The position numbers and the translations under genes were made by a program. This document shows, piece after piece, positions 1-9,802 of a stretch of DNA of 64,000 bases. The DNA is from Photobacterium marinum (lineage in GTDB: Bacteria; Pseudomonadota; Gammaproteobacteria; Enterobacterales; Vibrionaceae): positions 115,359-179,358 of the forward strand of contig NZ_AMZO01000003.1 of NCBI RefSeq assembly GCF_000331515.1, written 5' to 3'. Below the pieces are notes generated by a model. It made no database searches. It was not told the DNA's origin and saw only the letters and a program-made list of their open reading frames with translations. Position 1 is the first letter of the stretch; each line of letters opens with the position of its first letter.

Positions 1-1
1 C

Positions 2-1264
2 GGCGACAAATCCAAGTTCGGACTGTCGGCTTCACAAGTACTGACTGTACTGAAACGCCTAGAAGAGGAAAAACAGCTTGATGTGCTGCAACTTGTTCAT
101 TTCCACCTGGGTTCACAGCTGGCAAACATTCGCGATGTGCGCAATGGTGTAAGTGAAGCGGCTCGCTTCTACTGTGAACTTCGTGATATCGGCGCTCAGA
201 TTCAATACATGGATGTGGGCGGTGGTCTGGCTGTAGATTACGACGGAACCCGAAGCCAGTCCCATAACTCGATGAATTACAGCCTGGCTGAATATGCCCG
301 GAATATTGTGATGACAATCGGTGATGTCTGCCGGGAATACTCGCAGCCAATGCCGACCATTATCTCAGAGTCAGGCCGATCAATCACAGCTCACCACGCA
401 GTGTTGGTTACCAACGTAATTGGCAATGAAGCATATCGGCCTGAAGACATTTCAGCGCCGGACAGTGAAGCCCCTCTGCTGCTTCATAACATGTGGCGTA
501 ACTGGCAATTGCTGGAAGAGAAAAACGACGACAGAGCACTGATTGAGATTTATAACGATACCCAGAGCGACCTGGCTGAAGCCCATAACCAATTCGCCAC
601 CGGTGTGCTCATTCTCCATCAACGAGCATGGGCAGAACAACTGGCACTGAGGATCAGTTACGAACTGAATTTACAAATGAACACCAGAAACCGCTTCCAC
701 CGTCCGATTCTGGATGAATTGAGTGAGAGACTGGCTGATAAGTTCTTCGTTAACTTCTCGTTGTTCCAGTCTCTGCCGGATGTCTGGGGTATTGATCAGG
801 TTTTCCCTGTTCTGCCATTAAGCGGTTTAGGTCAATCGACTGAGCGAAGGGCGGTAATGCTGGATATTACCTGTGACTCAGACGGTGCGATTGAACAGTA
901 TGTAGAAGGACAAGGGATTGAAAACTCACTACCGGTTCCGCCATGGCGCAGTGATAAGCCGTATCTGGTTGGATTTTTCCTGGTCGGTGCCTATCAGGAA
1001 ATCCTGGGAGGCATGCATAACCTTTTTGGTGATACCCACAGCGTTGTTGTTAATGTTGATGAGTCAGGGGCAGCCAATATTGAATCTGTAAGTGAGGGTG
1101 ATGCAGTGAAAGACATGATGCGTTACGTTCACCTTGATGTGGATGCAATCAGAGAAAACTATAAGCAACTGGTAAGCAGTCAGGTTGCGGAACATGAACA
1201 GCAAAATGTGCTTGATGAACTTGAGCAGGGTTTGGCCGGATATACTTATCTGGAGGGATTTTAA
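2..1264 (+). CDS. speA: Biosynthetic arginine decarboxylase, C-terminal part (5' end outside window)
   Basis: This is the C-terminal two thirds of SpeA, the PLP-dependent enzyme that decarboxylates arginine to agmatine in putrescine synthesis. The frame is open from base 2, reading [12 protein letters not shown], so the start lies to the left. Seen in the sequence: the VHFHLGSQ barrel segment, the glycine-rich [12 protein letters not shown] stretch and, near the C-terminus, [18 protein letters not shown], which belongs to the fold-III (alanine-racemase-like) decarboxylase dimer domain. About 420 residues are present against roughly 630-660 for the family. The stop codon abuts the speB start, so the two are surely co-transcribed. 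High confidence. Confidence 0.95.
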   Translation, partial: GDKSKFGLSASQVLTVLKRLEEEKQLDVLQLVHFHLGSQLANIRDVRNGVSEAARFYCELRDIGAQIQYMDVGGGLAVDYDGTRSQSHNSMNYSLAEYARNIVMTIGDVCREYSQPMPTIISESGRSITAHHAVLVTNVIGNEAYRPEDISAPDSEAPLLLHNMWRNWQLLEEKNDDRALIEIYNDTQSDLAEAHNQFATGVLILHQRAWAEQLALRISYELNLQMNTRNRFHRPILDELSERLADKFFVNFSLFQSLPDVWGIDQVFPVLPLSGLGQSTERRAVMLDITCDSDGAIEQYVEGQGIENSLPVPPWRSDKPYLVGFFLVGAYQEILGGMHNLFGDTHSVVVNVDESGAANIESVSEGDAVKDMMRYVHLDVDAIRENYKQLVSSQVAEHEQQNVLDELEQGLAGYTYLEGF

Positions 1265-2191
1265 GTGCAAGATCTATTCTCAAAGACAGATTATTCGCTC
1301 TATTCCAATGCGATGACCTTTCTGCGCCGTCCTCTGGTCTCTAATCCGCTGGTCTCAGAGGCTGATGTCGTCGTGCTGGGCGTGCCACTGGATTTGGCAA
1401 CGTCAGGGCGTTCCGGTGCCAGAATGGGGCCGGACGCTATCCGAAGAGCCTCGGTGAACCTGGCATGGGAAGGCAAAAAATATCCATGGGAATATAACCT
1501 GTTTGAGCGCAGAACAGTGGTTGATGCCGGGGATCTGGTATTTGACTTGGGCGATGCCGAAGATCTGACAACCCGGCTTGAAGCAGCAGTAAGCGCAATC
1601 ATCAATCAGGGTAAAACCACTCTCTGTTTTGGCGGGGATCATTTCATTACGTTGCCGATACTGAGAGCCCATGCAAAACATTACGGTAAAATGGCACTGG
1701 TTCACTTTGATGCCCATACCGATACTTACAGCAACGGCAGCCGGTATGATCACGGCACCATGTTCTACCACGCTCCTAATGAGGGGCTGGTATCGGCTGA
1801 TCATTCTGTGCAAGTGGGTATCCGTACTGAATATGACGTTCCTGACCATCGCTTCAATGTTATTGATGCCATGCAGGCAAATAACATGTCCGCAGAAGAG
1901 ATTGCGGCACAAATCAGGCAAACCGTGGGCAACCGTCCTGTGTACCTGACTTTTGACATTGATTGTCTGGATCCTGCTTATGCCCCGGGAACTGGTACTC
2001 CGGTTTGTGGCGGATTGACCAGTGATAAAGTGCTTAAGATCATTCGACAGTTGCAGGGAATTAATGTCGTGGGCATGGATGTTGTAGAAGTTGCGCCAGC
2101 CTATGATCACGGAGAGATAACTGCGCTGGCTGCGGCAACGATCGCTTATGAATTGTTGTATCTGTGGTCGGAAAACCCGTATTTGAAATAA
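1265..2191 (+). CDS. speB: Agmatinase (agmatine ureohydrolase)
   Basis: SpeB hydrolyses agmatine to putrescine and urea, the step after SpeA. The 308-aa protein has the ureohydrolase metal-binding motifs in order: GGDHFIT (about residues 123-129), HFDAHTD (about 147-153) and [16 protein letters not shown] in the C-terminal half; the Asp and His residues would bind two Mn2+. The length is normal for bacterial agmatinases. Translation starts at GTG directly after the speA stop, preceded by GGAGGGA at 1253-1259, which decides the start and points to translational coupling. A terminator follows at once, ending the speAB operon. Confidence 0.95.
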   Translation: MQDLFSKTDYSLYSNAMTFLRRPLVSNPLVSEADVVVLGVPLDLATSGRSGARMGPDAIRRASVNLAWEGKKYPWEYNLFERRTVVDAGDLVFDLGDAEDLTTRLEAAVSAIINQGKTTLCFGGDHFITLPILRAHAKHYGKMALVHFDAHTDTYSNGSRYDHGTMFYHAPNEGLVSADHSVQVGIRTEYDVPDHRFNVIDAMQANNMSAEEIAAQIRQTVGNRPVYLTFDIDCLDPAYAPGTGTPVCGGLTSDKVLKIIRQLQGINVVGMDVVEVAPAYDHGEITALAAATIAYELLYLWSENPYLK

Positions 2192-2224
2192 AAAACAGGG
2201 CTGCAAATATTGCAGCCCTGTTTA
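2191..2224. terminator. Bidirectional terminator between speB and chemoreceptor gene
   Basis: A perfect 10-bp stem, CAGGGCTGCA at 2196-2205 with TGCAGCCCTG at 2211-2220, has a 5-nt loop and is flanked by AAAAA on the left and TTT on the right. It sits between two convergent genes and should serve both. Confidence 0.85.
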
Positions 2225-2244
2225 TTCACAAAATAGTAAGAGCG

Positions 2245-4194
2245 TTAAACCTTAAAACGCTGAATCAGCAATTGAAGAGCTTCACCCAGTTTAGCCAACT
2301 CCGCACTTGAAGCTGATGTCTGCTCAGAAGCTGCGGCGGTTTGGTCTGCCACTTCCTGAATCGCATTCACACGAATATTCACATCTTCCGCCACACTGCT
2401 CTGCTCACGGGAAGCAGTCGCAATCTGCATATTCATATCATTGATAGTGCTTGATTCTTTGGTAATAACGTCAAGAGATACGTTCACCTGCTCGGCCATA
2501 TTAACCATCTGCTGAACCTGTGTCTGGCTGCTTTGCATCTCATCAACAGCACTTACCGTACCCGACTTCAGGGTGTTAATCATGGTTTCAATTTCAACCG
2601 TCGAATCCTGAGTCTTCTGCGCCAATGAGCGAACTTCATCTGCAACGACAGCGAAACCACGCCCTTGTTCACCAGCTCGGGCCGCTTCAATTGCTGCATT
2701 CAGTGCCAGCAGGTTAGTCTGATCAGCGATGCTCTTAATCACATCCAATACAGAGGCGATCTCTTCGCTGTTAGCACGAACCTGATCGATGGCCTGAGCA
2801 GACTGCTCAACATTATCGGCCAGCGTGCGCATACCCTGCACAGTATCAGCAACCAGACGACTACCCTTCTGAGTCTCCTCGTAGGCCTGTTTTACAGCGT
2901 CTGACGTCATGTCTGCACGATTAGCTACATCTTGCGTAGTCGCATTCATCTCAGTCATCGCCGTAGCCACCTGCTCGATGTCACCGCGCTGGGCATTAAC
3001 ACCTGCACTCGTCTGGGTAGTTACTGCCGACAGCTCTTCAGACGCAGTCGCAATCTGGTTGATACTGTCAGATAAGCCAGCCAGAATTTCACGCAGTGAC
3101 AGCACCATCGTCTGCATTGCAGCAAACAGCTCGCCAATTTCATCTTTACGGTCATTTTTAACATCGACTGTCAGGTCGCCATCAGAAATACGCTGAGTGA
3201 TACCTACCGCTTCCTGCAACGGAAGTGCAATCTGGCGGGTAATCAAAACACTAACCGCGACACCGGCAATAATCGCCAGCAGCGCCAAAGCTGAGTTAAT
3301 GGTTTCTACCTTGCTGATATCTTCAGCCAAATGCTTTTTCTGAACGCTGCGAGCTTCGTTAAGCAGGTCTTCCGCTTTACGAGCCTGAACCAACATGTTC
3401 TCGTTAGCCTGCTCCATCTTTTGTTGCGTTGCCAGATAGTTAGTGAACGCCTGCTGATACTGGCTGACCGCAGACGTAACTGAGTTAATTCTCTGATCAC
3501 CAGAAGCTGAGCGACTTTGCACTTTAACGTCTGCCATCAGTTGATTCATGTTGCGAATGTGCTTCTTAACCGCTGCGGCATACTTCTCATCCAAAGACAG
3601 AATATAGTTCTTCTCCGCTCTTCGAGCCTCAAGCATCCACTTAATCATACGGTTAGCGGCATCCGCAATCTCAACAGCTTGACGAATATCACCAGCGCTC
3701 GCATTTGCATTCAGCAAGGTTTCAAATGACGCTTTCTGATCAATACGAATTTCTGTAAGCAAAGTATCAACATCCCGAGCCTGCTTGCGCATTTCACTTG
3801 ATGCTTCATTCGCCTGTTTTTTCAGCACAATAAATTGCTTAAATTCCTGATGATAAGTGCGGGTAACGTCATCTACTTGATCAAGAGTCAACAATTCCTG
3901 CTGATTGTTGATCCCTTTTTTCGTCTTTATTACTAACGCATTGATATCTTTTACTGCAGAATCAACACCATTTACAGATTCTACAGTCTCACGTAACACA
4001 TAGTTTTTTTCATTGATCCGAGCTTCTTTGATCAACTTCACCATACGGTTAACATCATCTGCAATGCTGACATCTTCACTTAAGGTCGAAAAACCCATTA
4101 AGCCATTTAAGGCAACAAAAGCCGTCAACAACAGCACGGAGCCAAAACCAATGGTTAATTTGGCTCCTACTTTTAAATTTCTGAAATTAAACAT
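2245..4194 (-). CDS. Methyl-accepting chemotaxis protein with HBM-type sensor domain
   Basis: A transmembrane chemoreceptor that would signal through CheA/CheW to the flagellar motor. Domains in order: TM1 near residues 13-32; a long all-helical periplasmic region of about 240 residues; TM2 around 280-300; HAMP; then the cytoplasmic signalling hairpin with the conserved tip around [20 protein letters not shown]. The periplasmic region has two similar segments, [11 protein letters not shown] and [11 protein letters not shown], typical of the helical bimodular (HBM) ligand domain known from receptors for TCA intermediates or purines. The ligand cannot be told from sequence. ATG at 4194 (649 aa) is chosen because AGGTGA lies just upstream; a GTG at 4200 is the alternative. 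It is a single gene convergent with speB and independent of its neighbours. Confidence 0.93.
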   Translation of the reverse strand: MFNFRNLKVGAKLTIGFGSVLLLTAFVALNGLMGFSTLSEDVSIADDVNRMVKLIKEARINEKNYVLRETVESVNGVDSAVKDINALVIKTKKGINNQQELLTLDQVDDVTRTYHQEFKQFIVLKKQANEASSEMRKQARDVDTLLTEIRIDQKASFETLLNANASAGDIRQAVEIADAANRMIKWMLEARRAEKNYILSLDEKYAAAVKKHIRNMNQLMADVKVQSRSASGDQRINSVTSAVSQYQQAFTNYLATQQKMEQANENMLVQARKAEDLLNEARSVQKKHLAEDISKVETINSALALLAIIAGVAVSVLITRQIALPLQEAVGITQRISDGDLTVDVKNDRKDEIGELFAAMQTMVLSLREILAGLSDSINQIATASEELSAVTTQTSAGVNAQRGDIEQVATAMTEMNATTQDVANRADMTSDAVKQAYEETQKGSRLVADTVQGMRTLADNVEQSAQAIDQVRANSEEIASVLDVIKSIADQTNLLALNAAIEAARAGEQGRGFAVVADEVRSLAQKTQDSTVEIETMINTLKSGTVSAVDEMQSSQTQVQQMVNMAEQVNVSLDVITKESSTINDMNMQIATASREQSSVAEDVNIRVNAIQEVADQTAAASEQTSASSAELAKLGEALQLLIQRFKV

Positions 4195-4555
4195 TTTCAC
4201 CTAATTTATTATTTGAAATTTCCCCAGATGACTTCCCTGACTAATTATCTGTACAAAACTGCAGTCGTTTCTTTATTATAAATAGCGACCAAAGCGCACA
4301 AAAATATAGAAAAGACGACTCAAAAACAAACAAAAGAAACATTTAGACGCAAGTTTTTTGTGAAAAAGATCAACACCGTATAAATTAAACTCAAATTATT
4401 CATTCTACATCATCAGCATATAAACCAAGTTTTATTAAATTGAGTGCGCATATAATTTATGAGAATTTAGTTTCTTATATTTGACCTCATACGTTCTTGT
4501 CTCTGAACTAAGCTATATTTTATTCATCCCTATCATTTCGATTAAGTGCGTGAAA
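4195..4555. other. AT-rich intergenic region between divergent chemoreceptor and SLATT-like genes
   Basis: About 360 bases without a convincing gene. It must contain the promoters of both divergent genes. Several TATAAT-like hexamers occur in the AT-rich sequence, but none is paired with a clear -35 box, so no promoter is called. Confidence 0.5.
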
Positions 4556-5179
4556 ATGAGCCTGAAAGAGAACCTGATAAAAGAGATAACCGATACTAAA
4601 GAGAGGATGCTGATGGCCGCTTACAGCCATCATGCCCGCTATCGTCACTGGCACAGAGTTAACCTGATCCTTAATATCACCATTGGTATCCTGGGTGGTG
4701 TCACTGGCGGAAGCCTGCTGGCACAGAACGGCTTTATCACGGGGTTTATCGCTTTTATTGTCGCAATTCTTGCTTCCATTGCCGCTATTATGGAGCCGGC
4801 GAAGCATGCTGAATCAAGCAAAACTGCTTATAAGATGCTGAAAGTCTTATCTGGGAAACTGGATGCTTTACGCGATGTACACTTAATCCAAATTACTGAT
4901 GACGATAAAGAAGAGTTATTCAGAATTACAGACCAGTTCCTTAATATAAGGGAAGCTCGGGATAAATTATTGGAAGATGCTCCAGTTCCCAGCCCTGATG
5001 ATTTAGAAAAAGGGCGCGAGCGATATAAATTATTCGAGTCAGATATAGCAGACTTTCCTGTCCCGCTTTTTCACGGTAATGAAGGTGGTCAGCAATTAAC
5101 TGCAAAACCAGAACAAAATAAAGAAGAAGTGAAACAACAAAATAAAGCCTCTGATAACAAGCAAAAAACGGGTAATTAA
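4556..5179 (+). CDS. Small two-TM SLATT-like membrane protein
   Basis: A 207-aa protein starting at ATG 4556 (MSLKEN...); an upstream in-frame start at 4481 would add 25 residues but has no ribosome site. Helical N-terminus, two adjacent hydrophobic segments (roughly residues 38-60 and 64-84: LNITIGILGGVTGG..., GFIAFIVAILASIAAIM), then a long charged helical region and a Gln/Lys-rich disordered tail. Two TM helices followed by a cytosolic coiled helix is the pattern of SLATT proteins, predicted pore-forming effectors often linked to nucleotide-sensing defence systems. No nucleotide sensor or nucleotidyltransferase lies beside it, so a defence role is only inferred. A hairpin terminator follows, making it monocistronic. 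Confidence 0.6.
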   Translation: MSLKENLIKEITDTKERMLMAAYSHHARYRHWHRVNLILNITIGILGGVTGGSLLAQNGFITGFIAFIVAILASIAAIMEPAKHAESSKTAYKMLKVLSGKLDALRDVHLIQITDDDKEELFRITDQFLNIREARDKLLEDAPVPSPDDLEKGRERYKLFESDIADFPVPLFHGNEGGQQLTAKPEQNKEEVKQQNKASDNKQKTGN

Positions 5180-5205
5180 ATAAAGCCTCTTATGAGGCCT
5201 TATTT
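5178..5205 (+). terminator. Terminator after SLATT-like gene
   Basis: Stem AAATAA-a-GCCTC (5178-5189) with GAGGC-c-TTATTT (5194-5205), loop TTAT, one mismatch, T-rich 3' arm. It overlaps the stop codon of the upstream gene. Confidence 0.7.
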
Positions 5206-5367
5206 AACTTATATATTCAAGTCAGAACAACTAAGCTATCACTCGCTATATTATATCCAGTGTCCTCGTTTTCTTATCTTCACTGATAACGTCATCGACT
5301 GGTATCAATTGCGGAATTAATGTATTTTGTTTGCTAATTTTAATTCACTACGACAAGGCAAGGTGAC

Positions 5368-5871
5368 ATGGCAGTATTAGATATACTTACCATTCCAAAC
5401 CCAAAACTTAAGGTTCAAGCGACTGAAGTTAAAGACATTAGTGCCGTACAAACACTGATTGATGATATGCTGGATACTATGTACCACACTGACAACGGTA
5501 TCGGCCTTGCGGCTCCGCAGGTTGGTCGCTCTGAAGCTATCGTCGTTATTGATATCTCACCAGAAAGAAACGATCCACTCATTTTGATTAACCCTGAAAT
5601 CGTCAGCGGCGAAAATCCGGTTTCCGGCCAGGAAGGCTGTTTGTCTGTTCCCGGTTATTACGCAGATGTTGAGCGATTTGAAAAAGTTACAATCTCCGCC
5701 ATGGATCGTGAGGGTAACAAATTCGAAATTGAGCGTGATGATTTTCTTGCTATTGCAATGCAGCATGAAATTGACCACCTCAAAGGCAAACTGTTTATTG
5801 ACTATTTGTCGCCGTTAAAAAGACAAATGGCGCTAAAAAAAGTGAAGAAGCATATTAAATCTGCCGCCTGA
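5368..5871 (+). CDS. def: Peptide deformylase
   Basis: Removes the formyl group from the N-terminal methionine of new proteins; an Fe2+/Zn2+ cytosolic hydrolase. All three family motifs are intact in 167 aa: GIGLAAPQVG (44-53), EGCLSVP (89-95, metal-binding Cys91) and HEIDH (133-137, two metal ligands and the catalytic Glu). Start at ATG 5368 with AAGGTGAC upstream. It is not next to fmt, where the main def gene of gammaproteobacteria usually lies, so it is probably the second, extra deformylase that Vibrionaceae often carry. It stands alone and converges on the type III operon. Confidence 0.95.
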   Translation: MAVLDILTIPNPKLKVQATEVKDISAVQTLIDDMLDTMYHTDNGIGLAAPQVGRSEAIVVIDISPERNDPLILINPEIVSGENPVSGQEGCLSVPGYYADVERFEKVTISAMDREGNKFEIERDDFLAIAMQHEIDHLKGKLFIDYLSPLKRQMALKKVKKHIKSAA

Positions 5872-5894
5872 TTTTCTGCTCCATCGAATTGTCA

Positions 5895-5915
5895 CGGCCA
5901 GTAACTTACTGGCCG
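5895..5915. terminator. Hairpin between def and the type III operon end
   Basis: Perfect inverted repeat CGGCCAGTAA / TTACTGGCCG with a single central base, between two convergent stop codons. There is no T-tract on either side, so it is a strong hairpin of terminator-like position rather than a classical intrinsic terminator. Confidence 0.55.
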
Positions 5916-5934
5916 GACAAACTCTCAGACTCGC

Positions 5935-8718
5935 TTAGCTGTCATTATATTTGGGATATAACCGTTCCTGACTCTCGTCTTTATATGCCTGATATTCAGA
6001 CTTGAAATATGCATTAAGCGCATCCATTGCATGCTCAAAGTGCTCCGGCGTTTTTGCTTCATGATACTGAGCGGCTTTTTCCTGCAACAGTGCTTTTAGC
6101 TCATTACCATTTGGTATTTCCTGTGCTCGCTTATCCAGCTCCTTAGCAAGGTTTGAGGAATGGTCATTAACCCTGTCAAAAATGTTCCCCAGCCCTGAAT
6201 GATGGTTTGCTGTGTACTGCTCCCACAACTGCATTTGTTGGCCATTCTGCCAGCCATTATATTTGGTTTGCAGGTAAGAAAGCGTGTTATCACCAATCCA
6301 CTCAGCAAGGTGATCATTACCACTAATAGAGACACCACCACCAACTGTTACAACCCCGGCGGTGACTGAACCACTTGCGCCTAACGATGTAGAATCTGTC
6401 GCCCGAACATATTGCAAGTGGTACTTACCGTCTTCTCCGCGAACAAAATTCCCTTCCAATTGGGTACTACTGCCCAGAGAACCACTGACACTTAACTCGT
6501 CCAGCCCCGCGATTTCCTGATAACTCAGGTTGTTATTACTGAGATACTTGCCTATTCCTTCTTTAAACAAGCCTTTAATTGCCGTTGCCCTGTCCGTCAT
6601 TGCCGGAATATCAGCCTTAATAGCAACATTAAGGTAATCGCCATCATTATCAGGATTAATATGCCCCTCAATCTTGTTATAACGTACCGTTATCCCGACC
6701 TCTTTCTTGCCCACCAGCGGTATATCGAGCTTTGCAGAAAAAGATTTACTGGCTTGTTTATCCGTACTTTGTGCGCCGGATGTCAACGTCAGGTTCTTAT
6801 CGATATGTTTTTTCTGCTCTAGATTCAACTGCGGCGTAGAATAGTCATCAACGACACTAGTTAAATACTCATTAAACGGCGCTTCATGTGGGATAAGATG
6901 CGGCACATCACCATTTACGAAACTGGCCATATAAGCCTGATTTAACTTCGCATGAGTACACATCACGGCTCGCAGGTACTCACCTCGACCTTCCACACCA
7001 CGATTACCTTCAAAAGCATGTTTTACCCGAGCTAAATCACCCTTAAGAGTATGGCTTTCCTTATCCTGACGTACGGCATCATAACGGTTAACCACATCCA
7101 GATACGCATCGTATTCTTGCTTGAGTGTGACTATTACATTCTTCAGTTCATTACGCTTTGCTGCGAGCTGATCCATGTACATCTCTACACGGTGATCATC
7201 TTGCCCTAGCGGATCTTCGGCATGTTTCTTTGCCAAGAATTCCAATTCCTGCTGAATTTTTTCTATCCACTGTTTACCTTTGTTTCCAGCCAGTGTTGTG
7301 CGCTGCCCCAAAGCCTCACTCGCATTTGAAGCCATATAGGGTTCAGGAACAGAAACAGAGAAAAACTTGTCGGGACGACTTTCAATTCTGCCCGGTTCTG
7401 TCATCAGCACATCCAGCAAATTAGCATGCTTAGTGAAAGTCGTATTGGTTATCGAACTTTGTGCTCCGGTGGTGATACCAGCAAACTCTGCCAGCGTCGC
7501 TTCAATCGATACATTGCCATCGAGGCTAACACTCTTAACCTCTATTGGCGTCGGTGCATGCTTAGGTATGACTTGAATTTTCTCTCCCGGAGACAGCAGC
7601 CCCTGATGTATAAGCTGTTTAGCCAGTTCAGGACGGTGGCTAATCACTTCACGCATCTGAGCATCAGCCTGACGGACTTGCCTGATCCCTTTTATATTCG
7701 CCAGTTTATTCACCCCGTCACCGGCAAAGGAAACCAACATATCGTTGGCATGGTAATCAATAAAACCATCAAGATTAGAGAAAGCTTGTGTTTTACCTAC
7801 CCCCAGACTGCCTTTCAAAGCCACACTCAGTTTCGATTTATCGTCTGCTTCGGGACCAGCGGAAAAACCAAGCTCCAGCGTACCTTTATGGCTGGCTCGA
7901 ATCCGGGTGTCGTCATTGCCAGTGACCTTAACATCATACTTAAGCCCAACGGTCGCCGAGCCAGCCTTAATACCCAGCAACCCCAGCGCACCACCGATAT
8001 TAAATGAGAATGAAGCCGCTCTTTCTGACCCGCCTTTCGTCAGCGGTTGCATTTGCTCCCGGAGGCTTTGTTTAAACTCATCGCGGAGTTTCTCCATCCC
8101 TCCGCTACGAACCTGTTCAGCGATAAGGCGAACTGACACCGTCTGAGCCTGATCCTTGGGCATTGCATCAGCCAGTTCACTCAAACGTTCATAAGCACTA
8201 CTGTAAGTTTTTGCGTCTGAGTTAACATCAAGCTTGCGCAGCGCATATAACGCATCTCCCATTTTCTCTTTTACATCCGCGGAAAATGGTTGCTGTTCAA
8301 GATGAGCCAAGGCTTTGCTCATTAAATTTAAATCACCGACAGAGTAAGTTTTCCCTAACAAGGTATCTGCTGTCAGTTGCAGCCGCTCTTTGGGTCCATC
8401 ATACGTTTCAAGCTGCCCGGCGGCTGCCATAATCTGCTTAAACGCTTTATCATCCAGCGGCTCTTTCTGCTGCTGAATGAATGGTGTTGCCATCAGCAAA
8501 TCTCGGGTCATCTGAGGCAGATGGTTGAAGTGTTCTAAGTGCGAACCTGATAATACTCGTGAAGCGGTATCGTTGGTGGAAGGTATTTCAATTGAGGGCA
8601 ACTCAGTCGCGTTTGCCGGAGGTAATAATCCAGCGCTTTGAACGGAAGACGAATGATTATCTGATAGCTGAGTTCGGTTCAGAGCCTGGGTGAAGCCGGT
8701 ATTAATTCCATTAACCAT
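5935..8718 (-). CDS. Large candidate type III secreted protein (927 aa), function unknown
   Basis: The last gene of the type III operon, 13 bases after a class-I chaperone gene, so most likely a secreted effector bound by that chaperone. Start at ATG 8718 with AAGGAGATCACC upstream; an upstream start at 8763 lacks a site. There is no Sec signal; the first 60 residues are rich in Ser/Thr/Asn and disordered, as in type III signals. Then a helical region (about 65-230), a Gly-rich alternating beta region (about 233-330), a coiled coil (about 485-545) and a second beta-rich region (about 655-800, with runs such as ASGSVTAGVVTVGGGVSISG), then a helical C-terminus. The two beta regions resemble amphipathic barrel strands; a pore role as in AvrE-type effectors is conceivable but unproven. 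I do not recognise the family. Confidence 0.7.
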   Translation of the reverse strand: MVNGINTGFTQALNRTQLSDNHSSSVQSAGLLPPANATELPSIEIPSTNDTASRVLSGSHLEHFNHLPQMTRDLLMATPFIQQQKEPLDDKAFKQIMAAAGQLETYDGPKERLQLTADTLLGKTYSVGDLNLMSKALAHLEQQPFSADVKEKMGDALYALRKLDVNSDAKTYSSAYERLSELADAMPKDQAQTVSVRLIAEQVRSGGMEKLRDEFKQSLREQMQPLTKGGSERAASFSFNIGGALGLLGIKAGSATVGLKYDVKVTGNDDTRIRASHKGTLELGFSAGPEADDKSKLSVALKGSLGVGKTQAFSNLDGFIDYHANDMLVSFAGDGVNKLANIKGIRQVRQADAQMREVISHRPELAKQLIHQGLLSPGEKIQVIPKHAPTPIEVKSVSLDGNVSIEATLAEFAGITTGAQSSITNTTFTKHANLLDVLMTEPGRIESRPDKFFSVSVPEPYMASNASEALGQRTTLAGNKGKQWIEKIQQELEFLAKKHAEDPLGQDDHRVEMYMDQLAAKRNELKNVIVTLKQEYDAYLDVVNRYDAVRQDKESHTLKGDLARVKHAFEGNRGVEGRGEYLRAVMCTHAKLNQAYMASFVNGDVPHLIPHEAPFNEYLTSVVDDYSTPQLNLEQKKHIDKNLTLTSGAQSTDKQASKSFSAKLDIPLVGKKEVGITVRYNKIEGHINPDNDGDYLNVAIKADIPAMTDRATAIKGLFKEGIGKYLSNNNLSYQEIAGLDELSVSGSLGSSTQLEGNFVRGEDGKYHLQYVRATDSTSLGASGSVTAGVVTVGGGVSISGNDHLAEWIGDNTLSYLQTKYNGWQNGQQMQLWEQYTANHHSGLGNIFDRVNDHSSNLAKELDKRAQEIPNGNELKALLQEKAAQYHEAKTPEHFEHAMDALNAYFKSEYQAYKDESQERLYPKYNDS

Positions 8719-8731
8719 GGTGATCTCCTTA

Positions 8732-9166
8732 TCATACGAAAAATGCGCCGGCGAGCTGAGCAATGGTTAACTCGTTGTCGGTCGATATTCCATCATCGCT
8801 TTCGCTGCCTGAAAGCTGCTCAGCCCAATAAGCAGCAGCCTGAACAAATCTGTCGTACATTGCCTGCCAGTGCGGTGCCATTGCCTCGTGTAGCGTTACG
8901 GCGAGCAAAACCCGGTTTTCCTCAAAAACAGAGAGGGTTGCACCATTAGTCTGCTGCCACATGCAGTTCGCCTTTAACAGTTCCATTGGCGGCGTTTCGC
9001 CAATCCAGCCAACTTCGCTGTATAACACCACTTCGGAACGTCGGTAATAGAAATTAGCGACCAGCGAATAAACCGGCAGTTGCAGTGACGCCGCATCATT
9101 TTCGTCAAATTCCAGCATCACACCTGTGACATCGGAAAGCGCTTGTTGCCATGCTTCTTTGTTCAT
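8732..9166 (-). CDS. Class-I type III secretion chaperone (CesT/SycE-like)
   Basis: A small acidic 144-aa protein with the CesT-type chaperone pattern: an N-terminal helix, then strands (LPVYSLVANFYYRRSEVVLYSEVGWIG), the family-like turn PPMELLKANCMWQQTNGATLSV and a C-terminal amphipathic helix. Such proteins dimerise and hold the N-terminal part of an effector unfolded for export. It lies directly upstream of the 927-aa gene, which fixes its probable client. Start at ATG 9166 with AGAGGGAAA upstream; 48 bases separate it from sctL, so it belongs to the secretion operon. The C-terminal tail after about residue 118 is extra, acidic and Ser-rich. Confidence 0.8.
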   Translation of the reverse strand: MNKEAWQQALSDVTGVMLEFDENDAASLQLPVYSLVANFYYRRSEVVLYSEVGWIGETPPMELLKANCMWQQTNGATLSVFEENRVLLAVTLHEAMAPHWQAMYDRFVQAAAYWAEQLSGSESDDGISTDNELTIAQLAGAFFV

Positions 9167-9214
9167 ATTTCCCTCTTCTATTGTCGTTATTGTGTTTTTC
9201 TTTTTCGCTGACGT

Positions 9215-9802
9215 TTACTGACCGGAAGAGTCAGTCAGTAAACGCGCTTCAAGCTGTTGTTCCAGGTGTGTCATTGAAGCCACAATCAGGGTGTCGCCCA
9301 GCTCGACCTCACAGGCCAGAAGCTGATTGCTGCTCACTTCACACTGAAGATCCGGAAACGCACTGCTGATTAACGGCAGACAGGACTCCGGAACCCGAAC
9401 GATCAGATTCTGCCTTTCACGTACATTACGCAGAGCATGAGAAACCAAAGCCTGAACTTTTTGCTCGTCCGGCGTCTGTTCAAGTAGTGCCTGCATTCCA
9501 TCGCTGACAATGCCGGACAATGATGACTCAAGGCTGTTCATCGTTTCCTGCCAGCGCTGCCTGTGTTGCTGCTCCAGCTCAAGAAGATTCAGCGCCTTTT
9601 GGGCCTCTGCTTCGCTACAGGCCTTTTTCAATAAGGCATCGGCCTGATCCCTGGCCTTAGCTTCAATGGCCTGCGCCGAGATATTCGCCTGCTCTACTAT
9701 TTCCTTTGCCTGCCTGCGGCATCCCAGCTCATTCGCCGTAACAATCTTCTGTCCATGCATTCCTGCACTTATTGCAGACTCTGCTTCAACCACTCGAACC
9801 AT
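9215..9802 (-). CDS. sctL: Type III secretion stator protein SctL (YscL/HrpE family)
   Basis: SctL is the peripheral stator, homologous to FliH, that links the ATPase SctN to the cytosolic sorting platform and restrains its activity. The 195-aa protein has an Ala/Glu/Gln-rich coiled coil (about residues 25-105, EIVEQANISAQAIEAKARDQ and on) and a C-terminal globular half with LIVRVPESCLPLI, as in YscL. It starts at ATG 9802 within the end of sctK (34-base overlap), with AAAGGAAA upstream. The ATPase it should bind is not encoded in this window. Confidence 0.9.
   Translation of the reverse strand: MVRVVEAESAISAGMHGQKIVTANELGCRRQAKEIVEQANISAQAIEAKARDQADALLKKACSEAEAQKALNLLELEQQHRQRWQETMNSLESSLSGIVSDGMQALLEQTPDEQKVQALVSHALRNVRERQNLIVRVPESCLPLISSAFPDLQCEVSSNQLLACEVELGDTLIVASMTHLEQQLEARLLTDSSGQ

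Noticed and set aside
1403..2206. 267-codon minus-strand frame opposite speB
   Set aside because: It lies entirely across speB, which has full agmatinase motifs; no ribosome site and a Cys/Ser-rich, non-protein-like product.
7426..8007. 193-codon plus-strand frame inside the 927-aa gene
   Set aside because: Antisense to a long frame with a strong ribosome site and chaperone neighbour; no start signal.
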